Part shown: positions 28,191 through 37,458 of the stretch, piece after piece | Position numbering within the stretch: position 1 is the first letter of the stretch | Layout of the letters: each line of letters begins with the position of its first letter | NCBI GenBank assembly: GCA_964451365.1 | Contig: CAYVIB010000027.1 | Location: forward strand, 1 to 64,000 | DNA from: CAYVIB01 sp964451365 | GTDB taxonomy: Bacteria > Pseudomonadota > Gammaproteobacteria > Pseudomonadales > Cellvibrionaceae | Direction: 5' to 3' | DNA: 64,000 nucleotides | Notes under the pieces: generated by a model | What the model was told of the DNA's origin: nothing | Seen by the model: only the letters and a program-made list of their open reading frames with translations | Database searches by the model: none | Translations under genes and position numbers: made by a program

Positions 28191-28194
28191 TAAC

Positions 28195-30864
28195 CTAATT
28201 TCCACGCAACATTTGCACATTGTCAACCCTGAAAACCGCGCCCGCCTGATTGCCCCACGCGGGAAAAATCACCAGGGGGGTATCCACTTTAGTCAAATCC
28301 AGCCCCCGGCTGACCAGGTCGTCCACCTCGAAACGGTAGTGTTGCCACACACCCACGGTCGGCACCACCGCGTCGGCATTCTGGCTCAACGGCACGTCAC
28401 CAGTGCTGCAGGGATGTTGACAGTCAGTTTTCATCATCCACTGCACCCCTTCCGGTTCGGACTCGATATACAAGTCGAACTCCAGTGTTCCACCTGCCCA
28501 GTCGCTTAAATCCAGCGGCGCGGATGACTGAAAGAAGGTGACGGTGGTATCGGTGGAATAACTGAATTCAACCACATTTCCCCGGGAAGGGTCGTTGGGG
28601 TCGGTTTTAGTTTCGATGGTCGTACCGCCACAGCAGTCGAACAGATCCCAGTTGGAAATGGCTTCCTGAAAAATATTCAGCGTATCGTACTCGAAGCGCG
28701 CATTGTTCACCTGGAAATGAACCCCCTGGGAATCACCCCACGCAGGGAAAATCACCAGCCCCGCACTCACCTGGGTGAGATCCAGATTGCTTCCTTCCCG
28801 CTCAACCAGGTTCGCAACCGGAATGGTTATGTTATTCCAGCTATTGGTACCCAGTTCGCCCTGGCCACCTATGGGATAATCGCCTGAACTGCAACTGGCG
28901 TCCGCGCATTCGACTTTAATCATTAACTGCGAAGCGGATGCACCCCAGTCCAACACATTGACATCCAGCCGCAGCACGCCTCCGTCGGCGAAACCGCTCA
29001 GGTTACGCGGCGTGGTGGAGGCCAGCCACGCCACGCCATCGGCGCCGTCGGCTTGGTAAAGTAAATCAAGTACATTATCGCCGGAGCCGATATCCACCTC
29101 CGACTCGGTAATGTGATCTCCAGCGGTGGAAAATTCCTGATAACCCAGGTCCCAGACTTCCATATTGATGCCATCGTCATAAAGCCCCACCTCCAGTGCA
29201 AAAGGCGCGGCGGGAACTTCCACTGGACCGATGCCGCAGGTGCGGTCCGCCTGCCAGCTTTGCGCGGTGGGGTTAATTGCGCACTGCAACTGAATGTTGT
29301 CGATTCGCACTCGAGCGTTGCGGGTACCTGTTGGCTCCAGCACAAACACGTTGCGCACATCGGCAAGATTCAGCCCCGCTCCTTCCGGCAATGGATTGGC
29401 AAGCAGGTCCGCGATACGAATGTGAACACGCTGCCACTGCCCGGTTTCCGGCAATTTTATTTCGATTTGTCCGAGGTTCGGATAGCCACTGTCCATCTTG
29501 ACCAATAAATCGGTTTCGGCATCAATGCTTTCCACATACAGGTCAAACGACAATTCACCATGCGTGGTCCATGGCGTGCCACCATTTAACGACACCGCAT
29601 TCTGCAGTTCTTCGGTAGACAAATCGCCGACACTCAAAAACACATTTCCCTGCCCGGTGAAGGTGATGTCCCAGACGTTACCATGCTCGCCACCCGCATC
29701 CGCGGTGGTGGTCACAACATTACCTTCCGTTTCCTGCCACACATTGGCAACCACGGGCACATCGATTTGCTGATCGCCCGACGTCACCGGAATCGTGCCG
29801 GCGGTTCCGTCAAAAAAGGCAAACATATTTTCCTGTGGCGCGCCCGCATCTCCGTTAACCTCGACAGTCGACAGCACCGGATCCGTCAAAGAGGCACATC
29901 CCGTCCCTTCTTCGTTATCTTCACTGCATTGATAAACACGAACGTAATCGATCAAAAACTCCCGGTTCGCCTCCCAACCAGTGTCCGGCGCGCCGGGCCA
30001 GTCACCACCAATAGCCAGATTCATCAGTAAATGGAAATCCTGGTCGTAAGGAGCGCGATCATTCGCGGGCCCGAAACCGTCATCCTGGCCGGACCACAAA
30101 TAGTTGTACCAGCCTTCCGATGTCTGCGTCTGGTAATGAACACCGTCGACGAACCAACGGATTTGGTCGGCCTCCCACTCCATGGCGTAGACATGGAACG
30201 CATTGGTGTAGTCCAGGTCCCCTTCAAACGCATCACCGTGAGAAGACCACTGCGGCCACGGCATGCCGTAGTGTAATGTGCCGTGCACTTCATTCGCGGC
30301 GGCGGTATCGAGATTAACCGCTTCCATAATGTCGATTTCACCGCTTACCGGCCAGCCGCCATAGACATAGTCCGTAGGCAGCATCCACAGTGCCGGCCAG
30401 GCGCCCTGCCCGCCCGGCAGCTGCGCGCGTATTTCAACCCGGCCGTAAGTGAATTCAAACAAATCCTTGGTGCGCAAACGGGCGGATGTGTAGTTTCGGG
30501 TAACGGATGTGTCGTTGGGGTCGTAGTCCGGGTGGTCGTCCTGCAGGGCGGAGCCGGAATAAATCTCTTCCCGGGCGACGATATGAAGAACGCCGTCTTC
30601 GACAAAAGCGTTGTCCGACCGCGATGTATAACACTGGTGCTCGTTGTTACCACCACCCGAGCAGTTCACCTCGAATTGCCACTTACCGGCATCGATTTCC
30701 GTATCGAACTCGTCGCTCCAGATAAGGCTCCATTCGGGCTCCGGCGACGGAGTTGGTGTTGGCATATTGTCATCATCATCATCGGAACCACCGCACCCGG
30801 CGATAAAGACAAGAGCTAAAATTGAGAACAGTGGGTAGGCATAGCCGCGCTTTGACTTAATCAT
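28195..30864 (-). CDS. GH16 beta-glucanase lipoprotein with ExoP-like galactose-binding-type modules
   Basis: An 889-aa lipoprotein (lipobox FIAGC, Cys24, then an Asp stretch and a Pro/Thr linker) whose GH16 catalytic domain spans about residues 44-315. The catalytic motif is GEIDIME with nucleophile Glu176 and acid/base Glu181. Beyond about 350 there are several beta-sandwich modules. At least two share the pattern (G)VLRLDVNV...MIKVEC...GDYPIGGQGELGTNSWNNITIPV and end in VVIFPAWG-type segments, like the ExoP C-terminal domain of marine glucanases. It is likely a laminarinase or mixed beta-glucanase at the cell surface. Confidence 0.88.
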   Translation of the reverse strand: MIKSKRGYAYPLFSILALVFIAGCGGSDDDDDNMPTPTPSPEPEWSLIWSDEFDTEIDAGKWQFEVNCSGGGNNEHQCYTSRSDNAFVEDGVLHIVAREEIYSGSALQDDHPDYDPNDTSVTRNYTSARLRTKDLFEFTYGRVEIRAQLPGGQGAWPALWMLPTDYVYGGWPVSGEIDIMEAVNLDTAAANEVHGTLHYGMPWPQWSSHGDAFEGDLDYTNAFHVYAMEWEADQIRWFVDGVHYQTQTSEGWYNYLWSGQDDGFGPANDRAPYDQDFHLLMNLAIGGDWPGAPDTGWEANREFLIDYVRVYQCSEDNEEGTGCASLTDPVLSTVEVNGDAGAPQENMFAFFDGTAGTIPVTSGDQQIDVPVVANVWQETEGNVVTTTADAGGEHGNVWDITFTGQGNVFLSVGDLSTEELQNAVSLNGGTPWTTHGELSFDLYVESIDAETDLLVKMDSGYPNLGQIEIKLPETGQWQRVHIRIADLLANPLPEGAGLNLADVRNVFVLEPTGTRNARVRIDNIQLQCAINPTAQSWQADRTCGIGPVEVPAAPFALEVGLYDDGINMEVWDLGYQEFSTAGDHITESEVDIGSGDNVLDLLYQADGADGVAWLASTTPRNLSGFADGGVLRLDVNVLDWGASASQLMIKVECADASCSSGDYPIGGQGELGTNSWNNITIPVANLVEREGSNLDLTQVSAGLVIFPAWGDSQGVHFQVNNARFEYDTLNIFQEAISNWDLFDCCGGTTIETKTDPNDPSRGNVVEFSYSTDTTVTFFQSSAPLDLSDWAGGTLEFDLYIESEPEGVQWMMKTDCQHPCSTGDVPLSQNADAVVPTVGVWQHYRFEVDDLVSRGLDLTKVDTPLVIFPAWGNQAGAVFRVDNVQMLRGN

Positions 30865-31131
30865 TTTTTCACCACGCTTTTATTATTGGAAATGTTGTTG
30901 AATTATGGCTTCGGGTGGGAAAACTGTCGTCTCACTTCCCACAATTGCGGTTAGTGGCACTCAATCAGCTAATTTTTTTAAGCTATCAATATCCGGAAAC
31001 CTGTCATCAACCAATATTCCCGTCGGCAATTCAGGTAAGAAAATCAGGCCGATAATAGTTTCAATTTAATTCCGAAACTATTTGCCAATCTGTATGCAAC
31101 AGATTGGCAAAATAGCCATTATTAACCGGTC

Positions 31132-32799
31132 TTAATCGATTAAAGTGATTCTCCACCAGTTCAGGTTCCACCCTCCGGCGCTGGCGTATATTCCGAAATC
31201 GTGCGTCCCCTGGTTGAGGAAAACCGTGTGGGAAATGGTCGTCCAGTTTTGCCATCCTCCGGTGGCGGGTATATTCAAACTACCCAACACGGTTGCGCCC
31301 CCGTTTAGATCCAGAGACAACACACCGCTTCCACTTTGGCTGGCAACCCGGTATTCGACCAGATAAGCGCCCGACACCGGGACAGTCACACCGGCATAAG
31401 CCATCCAGTCACCGCTATCGATCCAGCCGACATTGGCACCACCGCCGGTATCGGAAGTATTCTCCGTCTGCACGCCGCTCATATTGGTAAAGGCTTCCGC
31501 CTGCACGGTTTGGGTAAAACCGGCGCCACTCGATGAACTGCCGGACGAGGAAGATGAACTCGAACCGGTGCCACCGTTGGAATGAATCCTGAACCAGTTG
31601 AGATTCCAACCACCGGTATTTGCGTAGATGCCGAAGTCGTAGGTGCCCGCATCCAAATACACGGACTGCGAAACTGTGGTCCAGTTTTGCCATCCGCCTG
31701 TGACAGGAATATCCGCTACCCCCAGCACCACACTCCCCGCGTTGAGGTCGAGAGATAACTGCCCTCCCGTACTTTGACTGGCGATACGATATTCGACTGT
31801 GTAGTTTCCCGAGGTTGGAATATTGATTCCGCTGTAAGCCATCCAGTCGCCGTCATCAATCCAGCCGACGTTGACGCCACCGCCGGTATCCGTGGTATTT
31901 TCCGTTTGCACGCCGCTCATGTCGCTGTAGTTTTCCGCCTCGACGGTGACATCCAGCCCGCCGCCACTGCTGCTTGAACTCGTGGAGCTGGAACTGCTGG
32001 AAGAGCCCGATCCATCAGCGGAACGGTATACACGAACGTAATCAACGCGCATCTGGGCAGGCAAACGGCTGAGATCGATATTGTTGCCTGGCCAATTACC
32101 TCCCACGGCAAGATTCAATATAAGAAAAAACCCCTGGTGAAATTCGTTGGTCCCGTTAACGCCATTGGCAATGGATGCCTCGTGGTATTGGTTGCCATCG
32201 ATGAACCAGCGAATGGCGGATTCATCCCACTCGACAGCGTAAACGTGAAAGCCTCCCGGGTTGGACACCGTGGTGGACCCGCCGTAGTTGGCATATTGGT
32301 TATTGTGATCCTGCCAGTGAATGGTGCCGTGGATGGAAGTTTCTGTATTGACGTGCTCCATAATGTCAATTTCACCGCAGTGCGGCCAGCCGACGGAATC
32401 GAAGTTCGACCCCAGCGACCAAAAAGCAGGCCAGAGCCCACTGCCCACGGGGATGGCGATACCCGCCTCGATTCGGCCATAGCGAAAGCTTTGCCGGCCC
32501 TGGGTTTTCATTCTTGCGGAGGTGTAATTCCGGCCGCCAAAGTTTTCCTGCCGCGCGGTTATCACCAGGTGACCGTTTTCGACGGTGGCATTTTCCTGCC
32601 GATAGTACTGCAATTCATTATTGCCCCAGCCGCCCGAGCCGGTCCCGATATCATAGACCCAGTCGGAACTGATTCCGTTGGTAAACTCATCGGACCAAAC
32701 CAGTTCCCAGTTTTGCGCGAATGCGGGAGTGGAAAGGCTGAAAATAGTCAGGGTGGATAAAAAAAATCGACGTAATAGCTTTCGTTTTTCTCTACGCAT
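31132..32799 (-). CDS. Secreted GH16 endo-beta-1,3-glucanase with two CBM6 modules
   Basis: 555 aa: signal peptide (cleavage near AFA|QN), GH16 domain about residues 30-265 with catalytic CGEIDIMEHVN (Glu143, Asp145, Glu148) and WPAFWSLG. A poly-serine linker follows, then CBM6 (about 293-410), a second Ser-rich linker, and a second CBM6 (436-555). The CBMs are near duplicates (SGVQTENTTDTGGGVNVGWI versus SGVQTENTSDTGGGANVGWI). CBM6 often binds beta-1,3-glucan ends. Poly-serine linkers are a trademark of Cellvibrio and Saccharophagus enzymes. The likely substrate is laminarin. Confidence 0.92.
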   Translation of the reverse strand: MRREKRKLLRRFFLSTLTIFSLSTPAFAQNWELVWSDEFTNGISSDWVYDIGTGSGGWGNNELQYYRQENATVENGHLVITARQENFGGRNYTSARMKTQGRQSFRYGRIEAGIAIPVGSGLWPAFWSLGSNFDSVGWPHCGEIDIMEHVNTETSIHGTIHWQDHNNQYANYGGSTTVSNPGGFHVYAVEWDESAIRWFIDGNQYHEASIANGVNGTNEFHQGFFLILNLAVGGNWPGNNIDLSRLPAQMRVDYVRVYRSADGSGSSSSSSSTSSSSSGGGLDVTVEAENYSDMSGVQTENTTDTGGGVNVGWIDDGDWMAYSGINIPTSGNYTVEYRIASQSTGGQLSLDLNAGSVVLGVADIPVTGGWQNWTTVSQSVYLDAGTYDFGIYANTGGWNLNWFRIHSNGGTGSSSSSSSGSSSSGAGFTQTVQAEAFTNMSGVQTENTSDTGGGANVGWIDSGDWMAYAGVTVPVSGAYLVEYRVASQSGSGVLSLDLNGGATVLGSLNIPATGGWQNWTTISHTVFLNQGTHDFGIYASAGGWNLNWWRITLID

Positions 32800-33110
32800 G
32801 GCACCTTGCTCCTCTTGTTGTCAATCTTGGCAAACGGTGAGAGTACTTATTGTTATAGAGCGGAGAAGTATCCGGGAAAGACTGGAACATTTCGTCCCAA
32901 TAACCGCGCAAATCACGAAATGGCACCTTTTTGGCGCGCCATGGAACTGTGTATTGGTTGCCAGGCGTTCAGGCAACGGCAAGCGGGGAGAATGGCAGGA
33001 CAAACGTCACAAAATATCTATATATTTCATACTATTAGGCTATTTAATTGACAATCAACATTATAAAACTACAATAACTTACTGAAACAAGGTATTCGGT
33101 ATTAAAGATA
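32800..33110. promoter_or_regulatory. Divergent promoter region of GH16-CBM6 and a small gene
   Basis: The stretch separates the minus-strand glucanase from the plus-strand gene at 33111. A good sigma-70 promoter (33048-33075) drives the rightward gene. For the glucanase no clear -35/-10 pair could be chosen. No further coding sequence is supported. Confidence 0.5.
33048..33075 (+). promoter_or_regulatory. Sigma-70 promoter
   Basis: TTGACA (33048-33053) and TACAAT (33070-33075) are separated by 16 bases, close to consensus in both boxes. The expected start point lies near 33082, about 30 bases before the ATG of the gene at 33111. Confidence 0.65.
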
Positions 33111-33350
33111 ATGATGGAATTTCTTGACGCCTGCGATCCCGAGTGGATGGAAATCTGGCAAGAACTTGCCCAGCACCCGCTGAACTCCGGCGACCCCATT
33201 TGTGTTTTTATGGGCAAGTCGTGGGAGTACATGGGCTCCACCGACGACCACCATCATTTGCGCCACCCCAAGCATCCGCGAACCGGTAAAACGGAATATG
33301 TTTACCTGGAGCGTCGCCGCGCCAGCTTTGCCTGGGCGGAAGTGGTTTAA
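33111..33350 (+). CDS. Small conserved hypothetical protein
   Basis: 79 aa (77 from the second ATG at 33114), acidic at the N-terminus and rich in His/Pro in the middle (DDHHHLRHPKHPRTGKTEYVYLERRR). It resembles a short conserved protein found near recJ in some gammaproteobacteria, but no function is known to me. It is convergent with recJ, and the two stop regions overlap by four bases. A strong promoter precedes it. Confidence 0.65.
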   Translation: MMEFLDACDPEWMEIWQELAQHPLNSGDPICVFMGKSWEYMGSTDDHHHLRHPKHPRTGKTEYVYLERRRASFAWAEVV

Positions 33351-35095
33351 GCGCCTGCTCCCTCCAACGGCTCCATATAATCCACAATCAACTGCAGCGA
33401 TTGATCGCCCCGATATTCGTTAATATCCAGCTTGTAAGCCATAACCACGTGCTGAATATCGCTGCCGGACCAGAAGCCCACATCGGCATGAAAGGCGATA
33501 GCATCCAGGACGATACCGGAGTATTCGTTGGGTGTTACCAGCATTTTCAGGTGCTTTTCGCCCACCACCCGTTTCTGCAACAGGCGGAAACCACCATCAA
33601 ACAAGGGCTCGGGGAAAGCCTGCCCCCACGGACCGCCCGAACGGATCTGCAGCGCGAGTTCCAGGCAAAATTCCTCCTCACGCAACTCGCCATCGCTTAG
33701 CAATTCAGCCTGTAACCCGGTGGCGTCCAGGCATCGGGTAACGCACTCGTCAAATGCGTGCTGAAACGCCGCCAGGTTTGCCTTTTCGATGGACAGCCCG
33801 GCCGCCATGGCATGGCCGCCGAACCGGGTCAATAAGCCGGGGTTTCGTGCCGCCACCAGGTCGAGCACATCGCGCAGGTGAATCCCCGGTACCGACCGGC
33901 CGGAACCTTTTAAACCGTCGTTATCGTCGGAGGCGAACACAATGGTGGGACGGTGCAGGCGGTCCTTGACGCGCGAGGCCAGAATGCCGATAACACCCTG
34001 GTGCCAATCCTCCTTGAACAGGCACAGCCCGTTCGGCCAATTTTGCTGGCCGTCGAGAGGAAAGTCGCCGAGTATCTTCATGGCTTCCTGCTGCATCGAC
34101 GCTTCTATCAACCGCCGGTCGCGGTTCAGGTCGTCCAGCTCCCGGGCGATAGCCAGCGCCTCGGCCTGGCTATCCGTGAGCAGGCAGCGAATCCCCAGGG
34201 ACATATCGTCCAGCCTGCCCGCCGCGTTCAGGCGCGGGCCAACGGCAAAGCCAAAGTCGGAAGCCACAATTTTTTCCAGTGACCGGTTGGCCACCCGCAT
34301 CAGGGCCAAGATACCGGGGATGCACTTGCCGGCACGAATGCGCTGCAGCCCCTGGGCAACCAGAATGCGATTATTAAAGTCCAGCTGCACGACGTCGGCC
34401 ACCGTACCCAGCGCCACCAGATCAAGGAAACCGGCCATATTCGGCTTGTCGATTCCACGTAGCGTAAACCAGTTTTCCTCGTCCAGTTTTTTGCGCAAAG
34501 CGCTCATCACATAAAAGATCACACCCACGCCGGCAAGATTTTTACTCGGGAACCCGCAGTCAGGCTGATTTGGATTAACAATCGCGTCCGCATCCGGCAG
34601 CCGGTTTCCCGGCAGGTGGTGGTCGGTGACCAGCACCTTAATGCCTTTTTCCCTCGCCCTGGCCACGCCCTCCACGCTGGAAATACCGTTGTCCACGGTA
34701 ATAATCAGGTCCGGTGAGCGCTGCGCCGCCACCTCGACAATTTCCGGCGTCAAACCATAGCCGTACTCGAAGCGGTTGGGCACCAGGTAACTTACGTTGG
34801 CCGCGCCCATCCGGCGCAAGCAGCGCACTGCCAGCGCCGTGCTGGTGGCGCCGTCCGCGTCAAAATCGCCGATGATGCAAATATGCCCGTTTTCCCTCAA
34901 CGCCCGATAAATCAGGTCGACCGCGATATCGATGCAGTGGAGCTCACCGGGACGGGCAAGGTTGGCAAGAACATGTTCGAGTTGAGAGGCCGATTGTATT
35001 CCCCGGCCTTTATAGATCCGGTCCAGCACCGGCAGAGGTGAAAGTGTATTCTCGATCGGCTGATACGCGCGGCGGCGAATAATTTTTTTTATCAT
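33347..35095 (-). CDS. recJ: Single-stranded-DNA exonuclease RecJ
   Basis: A 5'-3' single-strand exonuclease for recombination and mismatch repair. DHH-family metal motifs are visible: GDFDADGATST (about residues 79-89), TDHHLPG (the DHH), VDNGISS and the C-terminal DHHA1 GRSVPGIHLRDVLD with GGHAMAAGL. The 582-aa length is normal. It is downstream of thrC in the same direction, separated by a pseudogene. Confidence 0.96.
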   Translation of the reverse strand: MIKKIIRRRAYQPIENTLSPLPVLDRIYKGRGIQSASQLEHVLANLARPGELHCIDIAVDLIYRALRENGHICIIGDFDADGATSTALAVRCLRRMGAANVSYLVPNRFEYGYGLTPEIVEVAAQRSPDLIITVDNGISSVEGVARAREKGIKVLVTDHHLPGNRLPDADAIVNPNQPDCGFPSKNLAGVGVIFYVMSALRKKLDEENWFTLRGIDKPNMAGFLDLVALGTVADVVQLDFNNRILVAQGLQRIRAGKCIPGILALMRVANRSLEKIVASDFGFAVGPRLNAAGRLDDMSLGIRCLLTDSQAEALAIARELDDLNRDRRLIEASMQQEAMKILGDFPLDGQQNWPNGLCLFKEDWHQGVIGILASRVKDRLHRPTIVFASDDNDGLKGSGRSVPGIHLRDVLDLVAARNPGLLTRFGGHAMAAGLSIEKANLAAFQHAFDECVTRCLDATGLQAELLSDGELREEEFCLELALQIRSGGPWGQAFPEPLFDGGFRLLQKRVVGEKHLKMLVTPNEYSGIVLDAIAFHADVGFWSGSDIQHVVMAYKLDINEYRGDQSLQLIVDYMEPLEGAGA

Positions 35096-35190
35096 GAATT
35101 AACTACGGGCGTTCTGTTATCTACGGCCCCACTATACCCCGTGCATCAGGGCTTGTGTAAGCCCCCGGCGACTATGGGACAGGCTCGACA

Positions 35191-35816
35191 CTATCGCGAA
35201 ACCATGCGGTGAAGCTTTTGCATTTCCTCGTCAAAGCGCTGGTAAACCATATCTATTGTCGCGCTTGCCTTATTGAAATATTCGTTGGCGGAAATTGGGC
35301 CGATATTCTGTACCAGGTGAACTTTTACAAATTCGATAAACCCGGACATTTCCTCCACTTCCCGCGCGGAAAACTTTCTTTTGCAGGCAGGGCGCTCCAC
35401 GAGCTCTTCCAGTGCTTCCAGGCCCTGTTTTATCTGCGTTTTGTGCTGGGCAAGGGAAGTATTACGGTTCTTTAATCCCAACACCTGCATTCCCAGCGCG
35501 CGATTGTCCTATCAACTCGGCAATGTTCAACAGCTCATGCCAGACAAATTTTAGATCATCGTAGCGGGAATTATTTTCCAGTTAGTGATGTTCGGCGGTT
35601 TCCTGCAGCAACGCCAGCATGCTGGCAACCAGGCGACAGTGCTGGCGAAAACTTGTCGGCGGACATGCTTATACCTGAAACGGACAACCGCGCCCAGTGC
35701 CGGGTGATGCCCTGCCAATTCTGGTTTTCATTGATCCATTCCCCCGGGGAGCCGATGTTGGCAATATCCGCGGAAATCTGATCGCGCACCGCATCCAGTT
35801 GGTTTTTGCTGTCCAT
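35191..35816 (-). pseudogene. Three-lesion pseudogene of a helical protein, between thrC and recJ
   Basis: A single gene of about 208 codons seems to start at 35816 (MDSKNQLDAVRDQ...). Near 35648 an extra T in TTTT shifts the frame. Reading on with one T fewer gives DKFRQHCRLVASMLALLQETAEHH and a TAA at 35584-35582. The same frame then continues as LENNSRYDDLKFVWHELLNIAELI. A second shift near 35509 leads to DNRALGMQVLGLKNRN and the intact end at 35191. No family is recognised. The ATG at 35490 opens only the last third (99 aa). Confidence 0.7.
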
Positions 35817-36006
35817 ACTCCGCGTGAGATAAGCGGATGAAAGATGGCGGGTGGGAGCGAACGAACAGGGTTAACAGCTCTCTATAAATTCCATCGGGTA
35901 CAACGGAACACTGGCAAAAGGTTTGGAAAATTGCCTCACATTAGTGCCGTCGTGTATCGCGGAGATGCACCTCATCTGGGCTATGCGCATTCCGATCCAG
36001 CTACGA

Positions 36007-37404
36007 TCAGGTCGCAAAATGACTTTTGATATGCGCCTGTAGTTCGGCAATATTGTTGGGAAGCACGTTATACCGTTCCTCCCGGTTGAAAAGATCCTGC
36101 ATATGATACGGCAACGCGGGACCATCCAGGTCAACCGCTTTCTTGACCGCTTCCGGAAATTTCGCCGGGTGCGCCGTCGCCAGGCAAACCATAGGTACCG
36201 AGGAGGACTTGCGGGTCTTGCGTCCCGCCTGCACGCCGATGGCGGTGTGGGGATCGAGCAGGTATTCGGTATCGTCAAACACGGTTTTGATTACCGAGAT
36301 TGTCTCTTCATCACCGAGGCGATAACTGCTGAACAGTGAACGCGCCTTGGCCAACACAGCTTCATCCAAATGCATCGAGCCATTTTTGAAATCCTCCATC
36401 AGCTTTTTGATTTTCGCCCCGTCGCGCTCATATAAATCAAACAACATTCGTTCAAAGTTGCTGGACACCATGATGTCCATACTCGGCGACAGCGAGTGTA
36501 CCAGCGGTTTTTTGCTGTGGTCGTTGTCGCTCAGGCAGCGATGCAAAATATCATTGCTGTTGGTGGCAATAACCAGTTGGTCGATAGGCAGCCCCATTTT
36601 TTTGGCCAGGTAACCGGCAAAAATATCGCCGAAATTACCGGTGGGTACGGAAAATGAAACCGGCCGGTGCGGTGCGCCAAGCGCAAGGCCCGCATAAAAA
36701 TAGTAAACGATCTGGGCCATGATTCGCGCCCAGTTAATGGAGTTGACAGCCACCAGCTGGCGATCGGCCGGCAGAAAGGATTGGTCGGCGAAGCTGGCCT
36801 TGACCAGGTTCTGGCAATCATCGAAATTCCCTTCCAGCGCAATATTGTGCACATTGGCTTCCAGCACGGTGGTCATCTGCCGGCGCTGGACGTCGGACAC
36901 GCGCTGGTAGGGATGCAAAATAAAAATATCTACGTTTTCACAGTCGCGGCACCCTTCGATTGCCGCGGAGCCGGTATCCCCGGAGGTTGCACCGAGAATA
37001 ACCACTTTCTGCCGTCGTTTTTTCAAAATGTAATCCAGCAGGTGGCCGAGAAACTGGAGGGCGAAATCCTTGAACGCCAGGGTTGGCCCCTGGAAGAGTT
37101 CGAGTATCCACTCGTTATGGCCAACCTGCACCAGCGGCGCAATGGCCTGATGACGAAACCGGTCGTAGGACTGGTTGATCAGCTGTTTTAAATCACTGTC
37201 GGGAATTGAACCGGCGACAAAAGGAGTCATGATCCTGAACGCAAGCTCGCGGTATTCCAGGCCCGCCCAGGAGGCAATCTCGTCACGGGAAAAATGCGGC
37301 AGGCTCTCCGGCACATAGAGACCGCCATCGCTTGCCAGGCCGGTCAAAACCACTTCTTCAAATGTTAAAACGGGGGCGTCGCCGCGAGTACTGATATATT
37401 TCAC
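36007..37404 (-). CDS. thrC: Threonine synthase
   Basis: Pyridoxal-phosphate enzyme converting O-phosphohomoserine to threonine. The Schiff-base lysine is in GPTLAFKDFALQF, the phosphate-binding region in GATSGDTGSAAIEG and SVPTGNFGDIFAGYLAKK. The 465-aa length matches the longer gammaproteobacterial type. It follows hom by about 54 bases, so both enzymes of the threonine branch are probably made together. Confidence 0.96.
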   Translation of the reverse strand: MKYISTRGDAPVLTFEEVVLTGLASDGGLYVPESLPHFSRDEIASWAGLEYRELAFRIMTPFVAGSIPDSDLKQLINQSYDRFRHQAIAPLVQVGHNEWILELFQGPTLAFKDFALQFLGHLLDYILKKRRQKVVILGATSGDTGSAAIEGCRDCENVDIFILHPYQRVSDVQRRQMTTVLEANVHNIALEGNFDDCQNLVKASFADQSFLPADRQLVAVNSINWARIMAQIVYYFYAGLALGAPHRPVSFSVPTGNFGDIFAGYLAKKMGLPIDQLVIATNSNDILHRCLSDNDHSKKPLVHSLSPSMDIMVSSNFERMLFDLYERDGAKIKKLMEDFKNGSMHLDEAVLAKARSLFSSYRLGDEETISVIKTVFDDTEYLLDPHTAIGVQAGRKTRKSSSVPMVCLATAHPAKFPEAVKKAVDLDGPALPYHMQDLFNREERYNVLPNNIAELQAHIKSHFAT

Positions 37405-37458
37405 TTTTTCTCTCGATGCTTTTTGGGAAATTAACTTGCTCGTTATTTCAGTCGTTGG

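Noticed and set aside
31500..32010. Repetitive block looking like a CRISPR-like array
   Set aside because: The repeats are Ser codons of linkers and duplicated CBM6 coding sequence, in frame, with no spacers.
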